Origin: an uncultured Eubacteriaceae bacterium
GTDB lineage: Bacteria > Bacillota > Clostridia > Lachnospirales > CAG-274
DNA length: 19,102 nt
Direction: 5' to 3'
NCBI GenBank assembly: GCA_938042265.1
Contig: CALIRN010000308.1
Coordinates: 1 to 19,102 of the forward strand
Under the pieces are notes generated by a model, which was not told the DNA's origin, did no database searches, and worked only from the letters and a program-made list of their open reading frames with translations. This document shows, piece after piece, positions 1-7,750 of this stretch; the first letter of the stretch is position 1, and every line of letters starts with the position of its first letter. The position numbers were made by a program, and so were the translations under genes.

Positions 1-612
1 GAAAAAGCTATTATCCGGTTGGAGCCTGACGAGGCGGCAAGACTTCTTGACGAAATTGAAAGCGGAGCAAACCTTACCGCAGGACAAAAAAAATATCATA
101 GCTTTACCAAAGCAAGAGATTTGGCTCTGGTTACGCTTCTTCTCGGCACTGGTATGCGTGTATCCGAATGTGTGGGCATTGACCTTGACCATATCGACTT
201 TAACCTTGGCGGTATAAAAATAAGACGCAAAGGCGGAAATGAAGTAGTTATTTACTTTGGAGATGAGGTTGAAAGTGCACTGCAAAGCTACCTGATAGAG
301 AGGGAAAATATGAGTCCTCTGCCGGGACACGAAAACGCACTTTTTCTGTCCATACAAAACAAAAGAATAAGCGTGCGCAGCGTTGAAAACCTTGTAAAAA
401 AATATTCAAAGCTTGTCACCAATGTAAAAAACATATCACCTCATAAGCTCAGGAGCACCTTTGGTACCAATCTTTACAGGGAAACAGGAGATATTTACCT
501 TGTGGCAGACGTGCTGGGACACAAGGACGTCAATACCACCAGAAAGCATTATGCTGAGGAAAGCGATGATAACAGGAGGAAGGTCAGAAATGTCAAAATA
601 CGTAAAACATAA
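1..612 (+). CDS. Tyrosine recombinase, XerC/XerD-like (5' end missing)
   Basis: Site-specific DNA recombinase of the phage-integrase family; these proteins cut and rejoin DNA through a tyrosine-phosphate intermediate. The reading frame is open at the first base, so only the C-terminal catalytic domain (about 203 codons) is present; a TTG at base 19 is internal, not the true start. All catalytic positions of the family can be seen: the first Arg in GTGMRVSE, the beta-hairpin Lys in RRKGGNE, the H-x-x-R box in SPHKLRSTFG, the second His in LGHKDVNTT and the nucleophilic Tyr in RKHYAEE. The catalytic core therefore looks intact. The stop codon lies 23 bases inside the next gene, which suggests translational coupling. 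It could be a chromosome-dimer recombinase or a mobile-element integrase; with the N-terminal domain and any att or dif site outside the window I cannot decide. Confidence 0.93.
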   Translation, partial: EKAIIRLEPDEAARLLDEIESGANLTAGQKKYHSFTKARDLALVTLLLGTGMRVSECVGIDLDHIDFNLGGIKIRRKGGNEVVIYFGDEVESALQSYLIERENMSPLPGHENALFLSIQNKRISVRSVENLVKKYSKLVTNVKNISPHKLRSTFGTNLYRETGDIYLVADVLGHKDVNTTRKHYAEESDDNRRKVRNVKIRKT

Positions 613-1120
613 CGCACCCTTTAAACAGCTGATTTGGGGCTATATAAATGAATTTACCCTTTATGCCCTTGCCGGCTGGCTTTACGAAACCGTCTGTGAA
701 TCAATTTTTGCACATACCCTTATACTTAACCGTGGTTACCTGCATTTACCCGTCTGCCCCATCTACGGAGTGGGCGCCTTTATCGCCCTCTGGATAATGC
801 ACCGATTTAAAAGGCTTAATACAGCGCAGGTATTTGTCGGCGGCATTATAATTACAACCGTTGTAGAGTATATAGCCGCACTTTTAATTGAGGCGGTTTT
901 ACACAAACCCCTATGGGACTATACCCCATGGATTTGTAATTTTCAGGGCAGGGTATCCCTTATAAGCAGCCTTATTTTCGGTCTTGGCTGTGTAGGTGCT
1001 TACAAGTTCCGTCCTTTTATGGAAAAATATTGTATCGGCAAAAAATGGCTTATTGTAACTGCCGTTATTGAGGCAACAGCTACTGCCGTTGATTTTATGC
1101 TTGTATCAATAGGATTTTAA
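590..1120 (+). CDS. CmpB-type putative ABC transporter permease (PF06541-like membrane protein)
   Basis: Predicted inner-membrane protein of 176 residues with about four to five hydrophobic segments. It resembles the clostridial family annotated as putative ABC-transporter type IV (CmpB), whose hallmark is an N-terminal GWLYE motif followed by NRGxL and CPIYG; here GWLYETVCES, NRGYLHLPVCPIYGVGA are present. The start is the ATG preceded by AGGAGG at 574-579 with normal spacing; the frame stays open upstream but has no comparable ribosome site there. It begins inside the 3' end of the recombinase gene, so the two are probably co-transcribed. No ATPase partner is nearby, and a true transport role is unproven for this family. 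Function unknown; the family assignment is from motif memory and not from a search. Confidence 0.85.
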   Translation: MSKYVKHNAPFKQLIWGYINEFTLYALAGWLYETVCESIFAHTLILNRGYLHLPVCPIYGVGAFIALWIMHRFKRLNTAQVFVGGIIITTVVEYIAALLIEAVLHKPLWDYTPWICNFQGRVSLISSLIFGLGCVGAYKFRPFMEKYCIGKKWLIVTAVIEATATAVDFMLVSIGF

Positions 1121-1132
1121 AGAGGTATATTT

Positions 1133-1354
1133 ATGCTTAGGAGAAAAACAAAGCTTATTATTAACGCAAAGCTTAATGAGCTTAAAATGAATTTGGAAAA
1201 CAATTACAAGGATTTGGCTCATTCTGCACTTAAGGAATATCTTGCAGTACTTGAACAGCTTAAAGACAACAATATGATAAACGAAAGGGACTACGCAAAG
1301 TACCGCAAAATAGGTACTGACTATCAGAGTCAAATGGCAGATTATCACCATTAA
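1133..1354 (+). CDS. Small hypothetical protein, helical
   Basis: A 73-residue protein that I do not recognise. An AGAGG sequence at 1121-1125 precedes the ATG with about 7 bases of spacing, and the gene starts 12 bases after the membrane protein stop, so it fits as the last gene of the same plus-strand operon. The composition (many K, E, L, N, few Pro or Gly) suggests one or two amphipathic helices, possibly a short coiled coil around residues 10-50. It has no signal peptide, membrane segment or Cys motif. A hairpin begins right after the stop codon. Being a tightly placed ORF with its own ribosome site supports a real gene, but there is no homology evidence. Confidence 0.6.
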   Translation: MLRRKTKLIINAKLNELKMNLENNYKDLAHSALKEYLAVLEQLKDNNMINERDYAKYRKIGTDYQSQMADYHH

Positions 1355-1356
1355 AA

Positions 1357-1420
1357 AAATAAGTGCTTTACATTACCTGAAACCAAGCAGAACGGGTTTT
1401 GGTAAGATAAGCACTTATTT
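1357..1420. terminator. Hairpin between convergent genes, probable terminator
   Basis: A perfect 12-bp inverted repeat pairs AAATAAGTGCTT (1357-1368) with AAGCACTTATTT (1409-1420). The 40-base interior can extend the stem with TTACC/GGTAA and a further imperfect helix. Read on the minus strand the stem is followed by a run of T, so it should stop transcription of the WYL regulator gene; on the plus strand the T run is poorer, but it could still act on the operon ending at 1354. Confidence 0.75.
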
Positions 1421-1426
1421 ACAAGC

Positions 1427-2425
1427 TTAATCCTTTTGGTACACCTTAACTACCTCCTTAATTTTCTCTTTCATCTCCTTTTTTACGCTTTTAGGCGAGA
1501 CTATTTTTATATCACCGCTAAGTCCCATAATCCAGCCGAAAAACATTTTACTTGGCACTACATCAACATTTACGGTAAAGGTCTGGTCATCCTTTGGTAC
1601 AAGTGTTATATCCGTACCGAATTTATCAATAATATAATTTGCTGCTGCATTTTTGCACTCCAACTTTACGGTACATATTTCACCGCCGAACATATTAAAA
1701 TGCTCCTTTGAATAAAGAGCAAGATCAATCCGTTCAAACTCTTGCCTGCCGTCACGCTGCCCTACGGGATTAATTGTTACATTTGTCATTTTATCAAGCC
1801 TGTAATGCTTAAATCTGCTCACTGCAGGGTCAAATCCAAGCAGATAATAGCACTCGTTATCCCAAATAAAGGCCCACGGGCTGATATTCTCCTTAACGTA
1901 ATTTTTTTTAGGCACAAGCTCCTTTTGCATATTCCACTGCATATATTCAAAAGCAATTTTTTTATTAAGATTAATTGCCTCATCCACATTATCCATTGTA
2001 TAATAAATCTTTTCATTAATGCTTTTAGCTCTGTTTTTTACAATAACCATTTTATGTATTTTTTTTGCATTATAATTACTGGTAAAGTTTTCAAGCTTAC
2101 TGATAAGCTCTCTGGATTTTTCCTCTGTTATTGACTTGGAGGACTGCACCGCATCAATAAGCAGCTTAAGCTCAATCAACTCAAACTCCCTGTTAAGCAA
2201 ACTGTATTTATATGACGCCCCAAGCTTTTCTCCCTTAATGTCATAGCCAAAAAATCTTAAAGCCTCAATGTCGGTATAAACGGACTTTCTCTCGGCAGAA
2301 ATACCATTTGACGACAGATATTCCAAAATTTCACTCATTGTAACATAATGCTCATTATCTGTTTTTTCCTTAAACAGCTTTAAAATATAAAGCATTTTCA
2401 GTTTTTGATTGGCAGATTTTGACAT
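1427..2425 (-). CDS. WYL-domain transcriptional regulator
   Basis: Predicted cytoplasmic DNA-binding regulator, 332 residues, a usual length for HTH-WYL proteins. Residues 1-60 form a winged helix-turn-helix of the HTH_11/DeoR-like type, with VTMSEILEYL and the recognition region SAERKSVYTDIEALR. A linker follows, then a WYL domain centred near residues 150-230 with PWAFIWD (183-189), CYYLLGFD and KHYRLDKM; YYL stands where WYL is the name-giving motif. WYL domains are thought to sense small ligands or nucleic acids. The ATG is preceded by GGAGG at 2432-2437. The gene is transcribed divergently from enolase with about 150 bases between them, so autoregulation or control of enolase is possible but not shown. 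No CRISPR array or phage-defence gene is nearby. Confidence 0.93.
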   Translation of the reverse strand: MSKSANQKLKMLYILKLFKEKTDNEHYVTMSEILEYLSSNGISAERKSVYTDIEALRFFGYDIKGEKLGASYKYSLLNREFELIELKLLIDAVQSSKSITEEKSRELISKLENFTSNYNAKKIHKMVIVKNRAKSINEKIYYTMDNVDEAINLNKKIAFEYMQWNMQKELVPKKNYVKENISPWAFIWDNECYYLLGFDPAVSRFKHYRLDKMTNVTINPVGQRDGRQEFERIDLALYSKEHFNMFGGEICTVKLECKNAAANYIIDKFGTDITLVPKDDQTFTVNVDVVPSKMFFGWIMGLSGDIKIVSPKSVKKEMKEKIKEVVKVYQKD

Positions 2426-2453
2426 ATTTGAACCTCCGTTAATATTTTATCTA

Positions 2454-2482
2454 ATTATACCATGCAGATAATAAATGTACAA
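2454..2482 (-). promoter_or_regulatory. Candidate sigma-A promoter for the WYL regulator
   Basis: On the minus strand a perfect TATAAT (2454-2459) lies 17 bases from TTGTAC (2477-2482). The start codon is about 30 bases downstream. The -10 box is consensus; the -35 box matches only its TTG. Confidence 0.5.
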
Positions 2483-2517
2483 TAAACGGTACTGTAAAAT
2501 TTTATGTAAAATAATTG

Positions 2518-2523
2518 TATAAT
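2518..2523 (+). promoter_or_regulatory. eno: Candidate -10 box for enolase
   Basis: A consensus TATAAT lies 54 bases before the preferred enolase start. No convincing -35 box is found at 16-18 bases upstream, so an activator or a degenerate -35 would be needed. The upstream stretch contains two GTAC words eight bases apart (2477-2480 and 2489-2492), lying between the two divergent promoters, a plausible place for a regulator to bind. Confidence 0.4.
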
Positions 2524-2576
2524 TTTTCCTTTTTATGAAACACTAATAAGGATAATTTATGAAAGGAGCTTTTACA

Positions 2577-3911
2577 ATGACAAATTATATTGAAATAACC
2601 GACGTTTACGCCCTCGAAGTTTTGGATTCAAGAGCCAATCCCACTGTTGAGGCACATATAAGCGTGTATCATGACGGCAGAATAATAAGCGGCTGTGCCT
2701 GTGTACCCTCAGGAGCCTCCACAGGCAAATTTGAGGCAGTTGAGCTGCGTGACGGCGGTAGCCGTTATAAGGGTAAAGGTGTATTATGTGCTGTTAATAA
2801 CATAAACGATATTATTTCCGCAAAGCTGATTGGTATGAATGTGCTTGACCAAACGGCAATAGACAATATGCTTATCAGCCTTGACGCCAGCCCTAATAAG
2901 GCAAGGCTTGGTGCAAATGCTACCCTTGCAATATCAATGGCGGCGGCGGCAACAGCAGCAAAAGCACTTGATATGCCTCTGTACCGTTATTTGGGTGGCT
3001 TTAATGCAAAGCAGCTTCCACTGCCCATGATGAATATCATGAATGGCGGCAGACATGCCGATAATACCGTTGATTTTCAGGAATTTATGATAATGCCGGT
3101 AGGAGCTCCAACCTTTGGTGAAGGCTTAAGAATGTGTTGTGAAATATACCACAGCCTTAAGGATGTATTAAAATCCAAAGGCTTATCCACTGGAGTAGGG
3201 GATGAGGGCGGCTTTGCCCCTAACCTGCCCACAGCCTATGAGGTTATTGACAACATTCTTGAGGCAACAGAAAAAGCGGGATATAAACCGGGACTGGATA
3301 TAATGCTTGCCATGGATGCAGCCGCCTCTGAGCTTTACGGTGATGACGGACTTTATCATTTTGAGGGAGAAAGCAGGGCAACAGGCAGTGAAAATGAAAT
3401 TGCACGTACCTCAAAGGAAATGGTTGATTATTATGAAAACCTGTGCAGTACCTATCCAATTATCTCCATTGAGGACGGACTTGATGAAGAGGACTGGGAG
3501 GGCTGGAGGCTTCTCACTGAAAGACTTGGCAGTAAAATTCAGCTTGTCGGTGATGATTTATTTGTTACCAACACACACCGTATTAAAAAGGGCATTGATC
3601 TTGGCGTTGCAAATTCGGTGCTTATCAAGGTAAATCAAATCGGTACCCTTACGGAAGCCTTTGATGCCGTAACTCTTGCACAGAAAAATAATATGACTGC
3701 GGTTATCTCCCATCGTTCAGGCGAAACCGAGGACACCACTATTGCCGATATTGCGCTTGCACTGAACTGCGGCCAGATTAAAACAGGCGCTCCTGCCCGT
3801 ACCGACAGGACAGCAAAATATAACAGACTTTTAAGAATTGAAAGGGAGCTTGAAAGCTGCGGTGAGTTTTGCGGCAGAAAGGTATTTTACTGTCTGAAAA
3901 ATAATTTTTGA
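2577..3911 (+). CDS. eno: Enolase (phosphopyruvate hydratase)
   Basis: Glycolytic enzyme converting 2-phosphoglycerate to phosphoenolpyruvate in the cytoplasm, Mg-dependent. With the start at 2577 the protein has 444 residues, slightly longer than the usual 425-435. That ATG has AAAGGAG at 2562-2568; an in-frame ATG at 2559 overlaps the ribosome site and is unlikely. Key elements are the SGASTG active-site loop (46-50), NGGRHADN with His160, QEF with Glu169, GDEGGFAPN with Glu210, metal ligands Asp247, Glu299 and one of Asp326/327, catalytic Lys351, SHRSGETED, and Lys402 in IKTGAPARTD. The usually invariant SRGNPTVE is SRANPTVE here, and the C-terminus has an extra Cys-rich tail (ESCGEFCGRKVFYC). 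It stands alone without other glycolytic genes. All catalytic residues seem intact, so it should be active, though it may be a divergent paralogue. Confidence 0.97.
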   Translation: MTNYIEITDVYALEVLDSRANPTVEAHISVYHDGRIISGCACVPSGASTGKFEAVELRDGGSRYKGKGVLCAVNNINDIISAKLIGMNVLDQTAIDNMLISLDASPNKARLGANATLAISMAAAATAAKALDMPLYRYLGGFNAKQLPLPMMNIMNGGRHADNTVDFQEFMIMPVGAPTFGEGLRMCCEIYHSLKDVLKSKGLSTGVGDEGGFAPNLPTAYEVIDNILEATEKAGYKPGLDIMLAMDAAASELYGDDGLYHFEGESRATGSENEIARTSKEMVDYYENLCSTYPIISIEDGLDEEDWEGWRLLTERLGSKIQLVGDDLFVTNTHRIKKGIDLGVANSVLIKVNQIGTLTEAFDAVTLAQKNNMTAVISHRSGETEDTTIADIALALNCGQIKTGAPARTDRTAKYNRLLRIERELESCGEFCGRKVFYCLKNNF

Positions 3912-3926
3912 TGTATTTATATTAAT

Positions 3927-3963
3927 AAATTAGCGTTTTTCTTATTAAGAAAAACGCTAATTT
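3927..3963. terminator. Bidirectional terminator hairpin between eno and the carboxypeptidase gene
   Basis: A perfect inverted repeat with 17-bp arms (3927-3943 and 3947-3963) and a 3-base loop ATT. The core GCGTTTTTCTT / AAGAAAAACGC is typical of Clostridia. It begins 15 bases after the enolase stop and ends 3 bases from the stop of the convergent gene, so it can serve both strands. The T runs are partly inside the stem and not after it. Confidence 0.85.
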
Positions 3964-3966
3964 GCA

Positions 3967-5109
3967 TTATACCAAACAACCACCGCAATTTGAAATAAAC
4001 GCATTAAAAATATCCTCAATATAGGCTCTAAACCCCATTTTATCCACATTTTCATTACACACAACAGCACTTTGTGCCACACAATCCTTACCGATATAGG
4101 CCTTAAGAGTACCCACACGCTGTCCCTTGGTGACAGGCGCCTTAATACTTTGTGGCACCTCTGTTTTATATGTAACAACCTCATCATTTCCTATATTGAG
4201 CCTGACAAAATCACGGCACATAAGGCTGACGTTATCCTTCTCTCCCCGTTCAACCAAAATGCTTCCAATATCCCTGCCCTCGGAGATAATCTCCTTTACA
4301 CCGTAATTTTCAAAGCCGTAATCAAGTATGCGCTTGGTATCAATCCATTTCTGCTCCTTGCCCACACTGCCCCAACCGCTGGCAAGCACAACGGACACAT
4401 AGCCCTCGTCACCTCGCTTCGCCGCACCTGCAAAGCATTGTCCTGCCTTGTTGGTAAAGCCTGTTTTTACCCCCAGTGCACCCTCATACTCTCTTAAAAG
4501 TCTGTCCTTATTGATAAAGCTGTAGCTTGATTTGTTGCTTTCAAACTGCGCCGAGGGAGTATTAATCAGCTTGACAAAATCATCATTTTCAAGGGCATAT
4601 CGGGTAATTAATGCCATATCATAGGCTGTTGAGTGATGATTGCCCTTGTCAAGTCCGTTAGGCGTCTCAAAAAAGGTATCCTTACACCCCAGCTCCCCTG
4701 CCTTTAAATTCATAGCGTCGCAAAATTCCTCCACACTGCCGCATATATGCTCTGCAACGGCAACAGCGCTATCGTTGTAGGACTGCAGCATCATTGCAAG
4801 CAGCAAATCATACAGACGCACCTGTTCGCCCTCAGAAAGGTGCATTTTTACAGGCGGCGCAAGAGCTGCATTTTTACTGATTGTAACCACATCATTTGGG
4901 TTGCCTCTTTCAAGAGCAATAATTGCCGTCATAATTTTTGTGGTACTTGCCATAGACATAGGCTCATCAGCATTTTTACCCCACAGCACCCTGCCGCTGT
5001 CCAAATCCATAAGTACAGCTGCCTGTGCCGCAACCTTAGGCCCCTCCTCCCCATACACGCACTGAAACATAAATAACAAACAAAAAAATAATGCCAAAGT
5101 TCTTCGCAT
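3967..5109 (-). CDS. D-alanyl-D-alanine carboxypeptidase (PBP5 / DacF-type)
   Basis: Exported serine peptidase that removes the terminal D-Ala from peptidoglycan stem peptides and so limits cross-linking. Length 380 residues, normal for the family. Residues 1-20 are a signal peptide (MRR, hydrophobic core, cleavage likely after CVYG). The three penicillin-binding motifs are present: S-T-T-K at 55-58, S-Y-N at 110-112 and K-T-G at 215-217. After the peptidase domain comes a beta-rich region (about 285-355) of the PBP5 C-terminal type, then an apolar C-terminal stretch that may be a membrane-anchoring helix. The ATG has AAAGGGG upstream. It follows scpB at 116 bases and may have its own promoter. 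Paralogues in Clostridia include dacF and dacB, including sporulation forms; I cannot choose between them, so no symbol is given. Confidence 0.95.
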   Translation of the reverse strand: MRRTLALFFCLLFMFQCVYGEEGPKVAAQAAVLMDLDSGRVLWGKNADEPMSMASTTKIMTAIIALERGNPNDVVTISKNAALAPPVKMHLSEGEQVRLYDLLLAMMLQSYNDSAVAVAEHICGSVEEFCDAMNLKAGELGCKDTFFETPNGLDKGNHHSTAYDMALITRYALENDDFVKLINTPSAQFESNKSSYSFINKDRLLREYEGALGVKTGFTNKAGQCFAGAAKRGDEGYVSVVLASGWGSVGKEQKWIDTKRILDYGFENYGVKEIISEGRDIGSILVERGEKDNVSLMCRDFVRLNIGNDEVVTYKTEVPQSIKAPVTKGQRVGTLKAYIGKDCVAQSAVVCNENVDKMGFRAYIEDIFNAFISNCGGCLV

Positions 5110-5225
5110 AAAAATCGCCCCTTTAGCATTATTTTAGTACGCTTATTCCGTTTTTATTCCCCTTTTGAGCAGGTGCCTTTAAAGCAGCCATAATAAATTT
5201 ATAAGACAGCTCCTTCAGCTCTGAA

Positions 5226-5792
5226 TTAATTGTGTTTGCCCAAATCTATTTCATTTAAAGCCTCAAGCCTCATTTGTTCATCAGGCTCAGGCTTCTGTGG
5301 CATACCCGATACACTGTCATAGCCGAAATATTTTAAAAACTCGTCTGTTATACCAAACAAAATAGGTCTTCCCGGTACGCTTAAGCGTCCCTTTTCCTCT
5401 ACCAGACCAAACTCAACAAGTCTGTTTACGGCTCTGTCTGCATTAACTCCCCTTATTTCCTCAATGGCACTCTTTGTAACAGGCTGCTTGTATGCAATTA
5501 TGGCAAGTGTTTCCAGCATAGGCTGACTAAGAGTACGCTTCACAGGCGACTGAAACAGTTTTTTTATGTAGTTGTAATAATCATCTCTTGTACACATCTG
5601 ATAGGCGTCCTCAATCCTGATTATGGCTATGCCCCGCTTTTCGGTTTCATACTTATCCATAAGGTTTTCAATTACTGCCCTTGTAGTATTTACATCCTGC
5701 TCAAGAGCGTCTGCCATATCCTTAAGCTTAACCTCATCACCTGCCGCAAAAAGTATTGCTTCAACGGCATTTTCCATTTCAGCTATTCCCAT
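5226..5792 (-). CDS. scpB: Segregation and condensation protein B
   Basis: Subunit of the SMC-ScpA-ScpB condensin complex that compacts and helps separate chromosomes. The 188-residue protein has the ScpB tandem winged-helix layout: AVEAILFAAGDEV at the start of the first domain, and QPMLETLAIIAYKQPVTKSAIEEIRG followed by GLVEEKGR and PGRPILFG in the second, both strongly conserved in the family. The ATG at 5792 has GGAG at good spacing; an in-frame ATG five codons later (MENAVEA) is an alternative. It starts 4 bases after the scpA stop, so the two are co-translated, the standard arrangement. Confidence 0.97.
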   Translation of the reverse strand: MGIAEMENAVEAILFAAGDEVKLKDMADALEQDVNTTRAVIENLMDKYETEKRGIAIIRIEDAYQMCTRDDYYNYIKKLFQSPVKRTLSQPMLETLAIIAYKQPVTKSAIEEIRGVNADRAVNRLVEFGLVEEKGRLSVPGRPILFGITDEFLKYFGYDSVSGMPQKPEPDEQMRLEALNEIDLGKHN

Positions 5793-5796
5793 AATT

Positions 5797-6540
5797 TCAC
5801 ACTCCGTAGATTATAATTTCGCCAAATGCTTCGCTTTGCTCCGCCCATACCTTTGCATTTTTGATAAGCTCCAGCATAGCCATAAAAGTAACCACTATTT
5901 CCGTTTTTGTGGAATTGGGGCGGAACATTTTTTTAAAGGCTATATTTTTGTTGATACACAGCAGATTTTGTATGTACTCCATTTTTTCCTCAATCTTAAA
6001 GGTTTCAACATAAACTGCCTTTGCAACGGATCTTGCCTTATTTGGTCTGACCTCGGCACGGAGCATAAGGTCATTATAGGTTTCACCAATCATGGCTCCC
6101 GTAACACCTTTTAAAATCTCATCAAGGCGGATAGGCACATCCTGTCTTACTCTTTCAAGTATAGCTCTGTCGCCGTCACCGAAGTATCTTGTTCCGGCAT
6201 TTTCCTGGCGTTCATTAAGCCCTGAGGCAAGCTGTTTAAACAGCTTGTATTCAATAAGCCTTGCCACCAGCTCATCTCTAGGATCTCCCTCTTCCTCTTC
6301 TTCCTCATCATTTTTAGGCAGAAGCATACGTGACTTTATCTTTAACAGCTTTGACGCCATAACTATAAACTCGCTCATATTCTCCATTTTATCACTGTCC
6401 ATTTGGCTTAAATATTCCATATACTGGTCAGTAACAAGAGCTATGGGGATATCATAAATATCGATTTTATTTTTTTCAATAAGTGCCAAAAGCAGGTCCA
6501 TAGGCCCCTCAAAGCTCTCTAAATGTATATTAATTTCCAT
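5797..6540 (-). CDS. scpA: Segregation and condensation protein A
   Basis: Kleisin subunit that bridges the SMC heads and binds ScpB. The N-terminus is characteristic: MEINIHLESFEGPMDLLLAL followed by IEKNKIDIYDIPI. The middle has MASKLLKIKSRMLLP and an acidic run (DEEEEEEGD) of the sort common in ScpA linkers; the C-terminal winged helix (about residues 170-247) contacts the SMC head and ends in FGEIIIYGV. I take the ATG at 6540, giving 247 residues, because the family starts at MEI and GGTGG at 6546-6550 is a reasonable ribosome site; TTG 6552 and GTG 6549 are longer alternatives. The gene abuts the protease homologue upstream and scpB downstream. Confidence 0.96.
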   Translation of the reverse strand: MEINIHLESFEGPMDLLLALIEKNKIDIYDIPIALVTDQYMEYLSQMDSDKMENMSEFIVMASKLLKIKSRMLLPKNDEEEEEEGDPRDELVARLIEYKLFKQLASGLNERQENAGTRYFGDGDRAILERVRQDVPIRLDEILKGVTGAMIGETYNDLMLRAEVRPNKARSVAKAVYVETFKIEEKMEYIQNLLCINKNIAFKKMFRPNSTKTEIVVTFMAMLELIKNAKVWAEQSEAFGEIIIYGV

Positions 6541-6552
6541 TTTGTCCACCAA

Positions 6553-7161
6553 TTAAAAGATTTTTGCAAATACAGCTACAACAGTTGAAACTACCGGATT
6601 AACAAGACCCATAAGCAATAAGAAAACAAGTATCATCTGATACATTTTTTCATTTCTTGAAAAGCTCACCTGCGCATTGGGACTTAAAAAGCACCTGATA
6701 ATTCTGCTGCCACTTAAGGGATAAACGGGTATAAGATTTATAACGGCAGTCCTTAGGCAATAGGTCCTTAAAACCTTAACAAAATAATCCGCCCATTCTA
6801 TCCATAAAACACCGTCAAAAAACAAAGCAAACATAAGCCTTGCATATTTAAAACAGATTGAAAGCACAATACACACTAAAACAGGCGAAGCATAGGTTAT
6901 AAGATTACCCCGTCTTTTATCCTTATAGCTTACCTGGGAGGTCTGCACGGGCTTGCCCCATCCAAGCCCTGCAAAAAGCATAAGCATAAAGCCGATAGGC
7001 TCAAAATGCTTAAAGGGATTAAGCGTCAGTTCTCCTTGGTTTTTAGGCAGAGTATCCCCCTGTAAGGTTGAGGCAAAAGCTTTTGTAAACTCAAAAATAT
7101 CAAATACAATCAGTATTGCAGCAACCTCCATAAAAAAATATATAATATTCAGCAACTCCAC
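6553..7161 (-). CDS. Site-2-protease-like (M50) membrane protein lacking the zinc-binding residues
   Basis: A multi-pass membrane protein, about 200 residues, clearly related to the small M50 proteases usually found just upstream of scpA. Family landmarks are retained: GDxxxxxxGxLTLNPxKHxxPIG (here GDTLPKNQGELTLNPFKHFE), GWGKPV and NLIPVYPL. However, the HExxH zinc motif reads FEFTK (23-27), so both His ligands are gone, and the third ligand Asp of PLDG is Ser150 in PLSGSR. It is therefore predicted to be a pseudoprotease. The codons were checked on the minus strand and the frame is open throughout, so it is not a simple pseudogene. Start uncertain: GTG 7161 is only one base from AGGAGG (7163-7168), while TTG 7155 has the better 7-base spacing. 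It sits in the nrdG-scpA-scpB run. Confidence 0.88.
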   Translation of the reverse strand: MELLNIIYFFMEVAAILIVFDIFEFTKAFASTLQGDTLPKNQGELTLNPFKHFEPIGFMLMLFAGLGWGKPVQTSQVSYKDKRRGNLITYASPVLVCIVLSICFKYARLMFALFFDGVLWIEWADYFVKVLRTYCLRTAVINLIPVYPLSGSRIIRCFLSPNAQVSFSRNEKMYQMILVFLLLMGLVNPVVSTVVAVFAKIF

Positions 7162-7167
7162 TCCTCC

Positions 7168-7659
7168 TTATAATTGGACGGTATATATCCGTCCCGTTTC
7201 AAGGGATTTTTTTACATCAATAATTCTCTGGTTTTCTGAACCTCTAAAATTAAGCATAAGAGATTTTTTTTCCAACACAAACGGTCCGTCGATAATATAC
7301 CTGCACCTTTTTATAAGCCTCACGGCATCCTCCCTCAATATAAGGTTTTCCCATGTAAAGCCCGTATATGCAATAATGTTAAGCCCTTTTACGGCTACAA
7401 GGTCAGCAAGCTCGCATAAAGGCTCACACTGTAAAAAAGGCTCCCCGCCCGAAAAAGTCAAACCGTCAAGCAAAGGGTTTTCAAAGGCTTTTTCCGCAAT
7501 TTCCCTTACCTCAATCATCTCACCGCCGTCAAGGGCATGGGTATCGGGATTATGACAGCCCTTACAGTTGTGAGTACAACCCTGCACAAATACAGTCATT
7601 CTTATCCCCGGTCCGTCTACTATGGAGTCATTTACAATACCTGCAACCCGTAACAGCAT
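7168..7659 (-). CDS. nrdG: Anaerobic ribonucleotide reductase activating protein
   Basis: Radical-SAM enzyme that uses a [4Fe-4S] cluster and S-adenosylmethionine to install the glycyl radical on the class III reductase NrdD. Length 163 residues, typical for NrdG. VDGPGIRMTVFVQGC leads into the cluster motif C28-x3-C32-x2-C35 (CTHNCKGCHNP), followed by FSGGEP (69-74), which binds SAM, and an AYTGFTWE segment typical of the family. The ATG has AAGGAAG about 8 bases upstream. nrdD, usually the neighbour, is not in this window, so it must act on a protein encoded elsewhere. The next gene begins within a few bases of the stop, which suggests co-transcription with the scp genes. Confidence 0.93.
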   Translation of the reverse strand: MLLRVAGIVNDSIVDGPGIRMTVFVQGCTHNCKGCHNPDTHALDGGEMIEVREIAEKAFENPLLDGLTFSGGEPFLQCEPLCELADLVAVKGLNIIAYTGFTWENLILREDAVRLIKRCRYIIDGPFVLEKKSLMLNFRGSENQRIIDVKKSLETGRIYTVQL

Positions 7660-7750
7660 ATAACATACTTCCTTTTTATCTTATCAAAAATCAGTGTTCA
7701 GAGCGGTGATGCCCTTTTCGTAAAAATGAAATACCCCAAATACTAATTTA

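Noticed and set aside
590..1120. Xer overlap as evidence of a frameshifted fusion
   Set aside because: The second gene has its own AGGAGG and a typical family N-terminus, so the overlap is normal coupling.
5195..5225. AGCT repeats after scpB as a terminator
   Set aside because: The pairing is short, has mismatches beyond four bases and is not followed by a clean T run.
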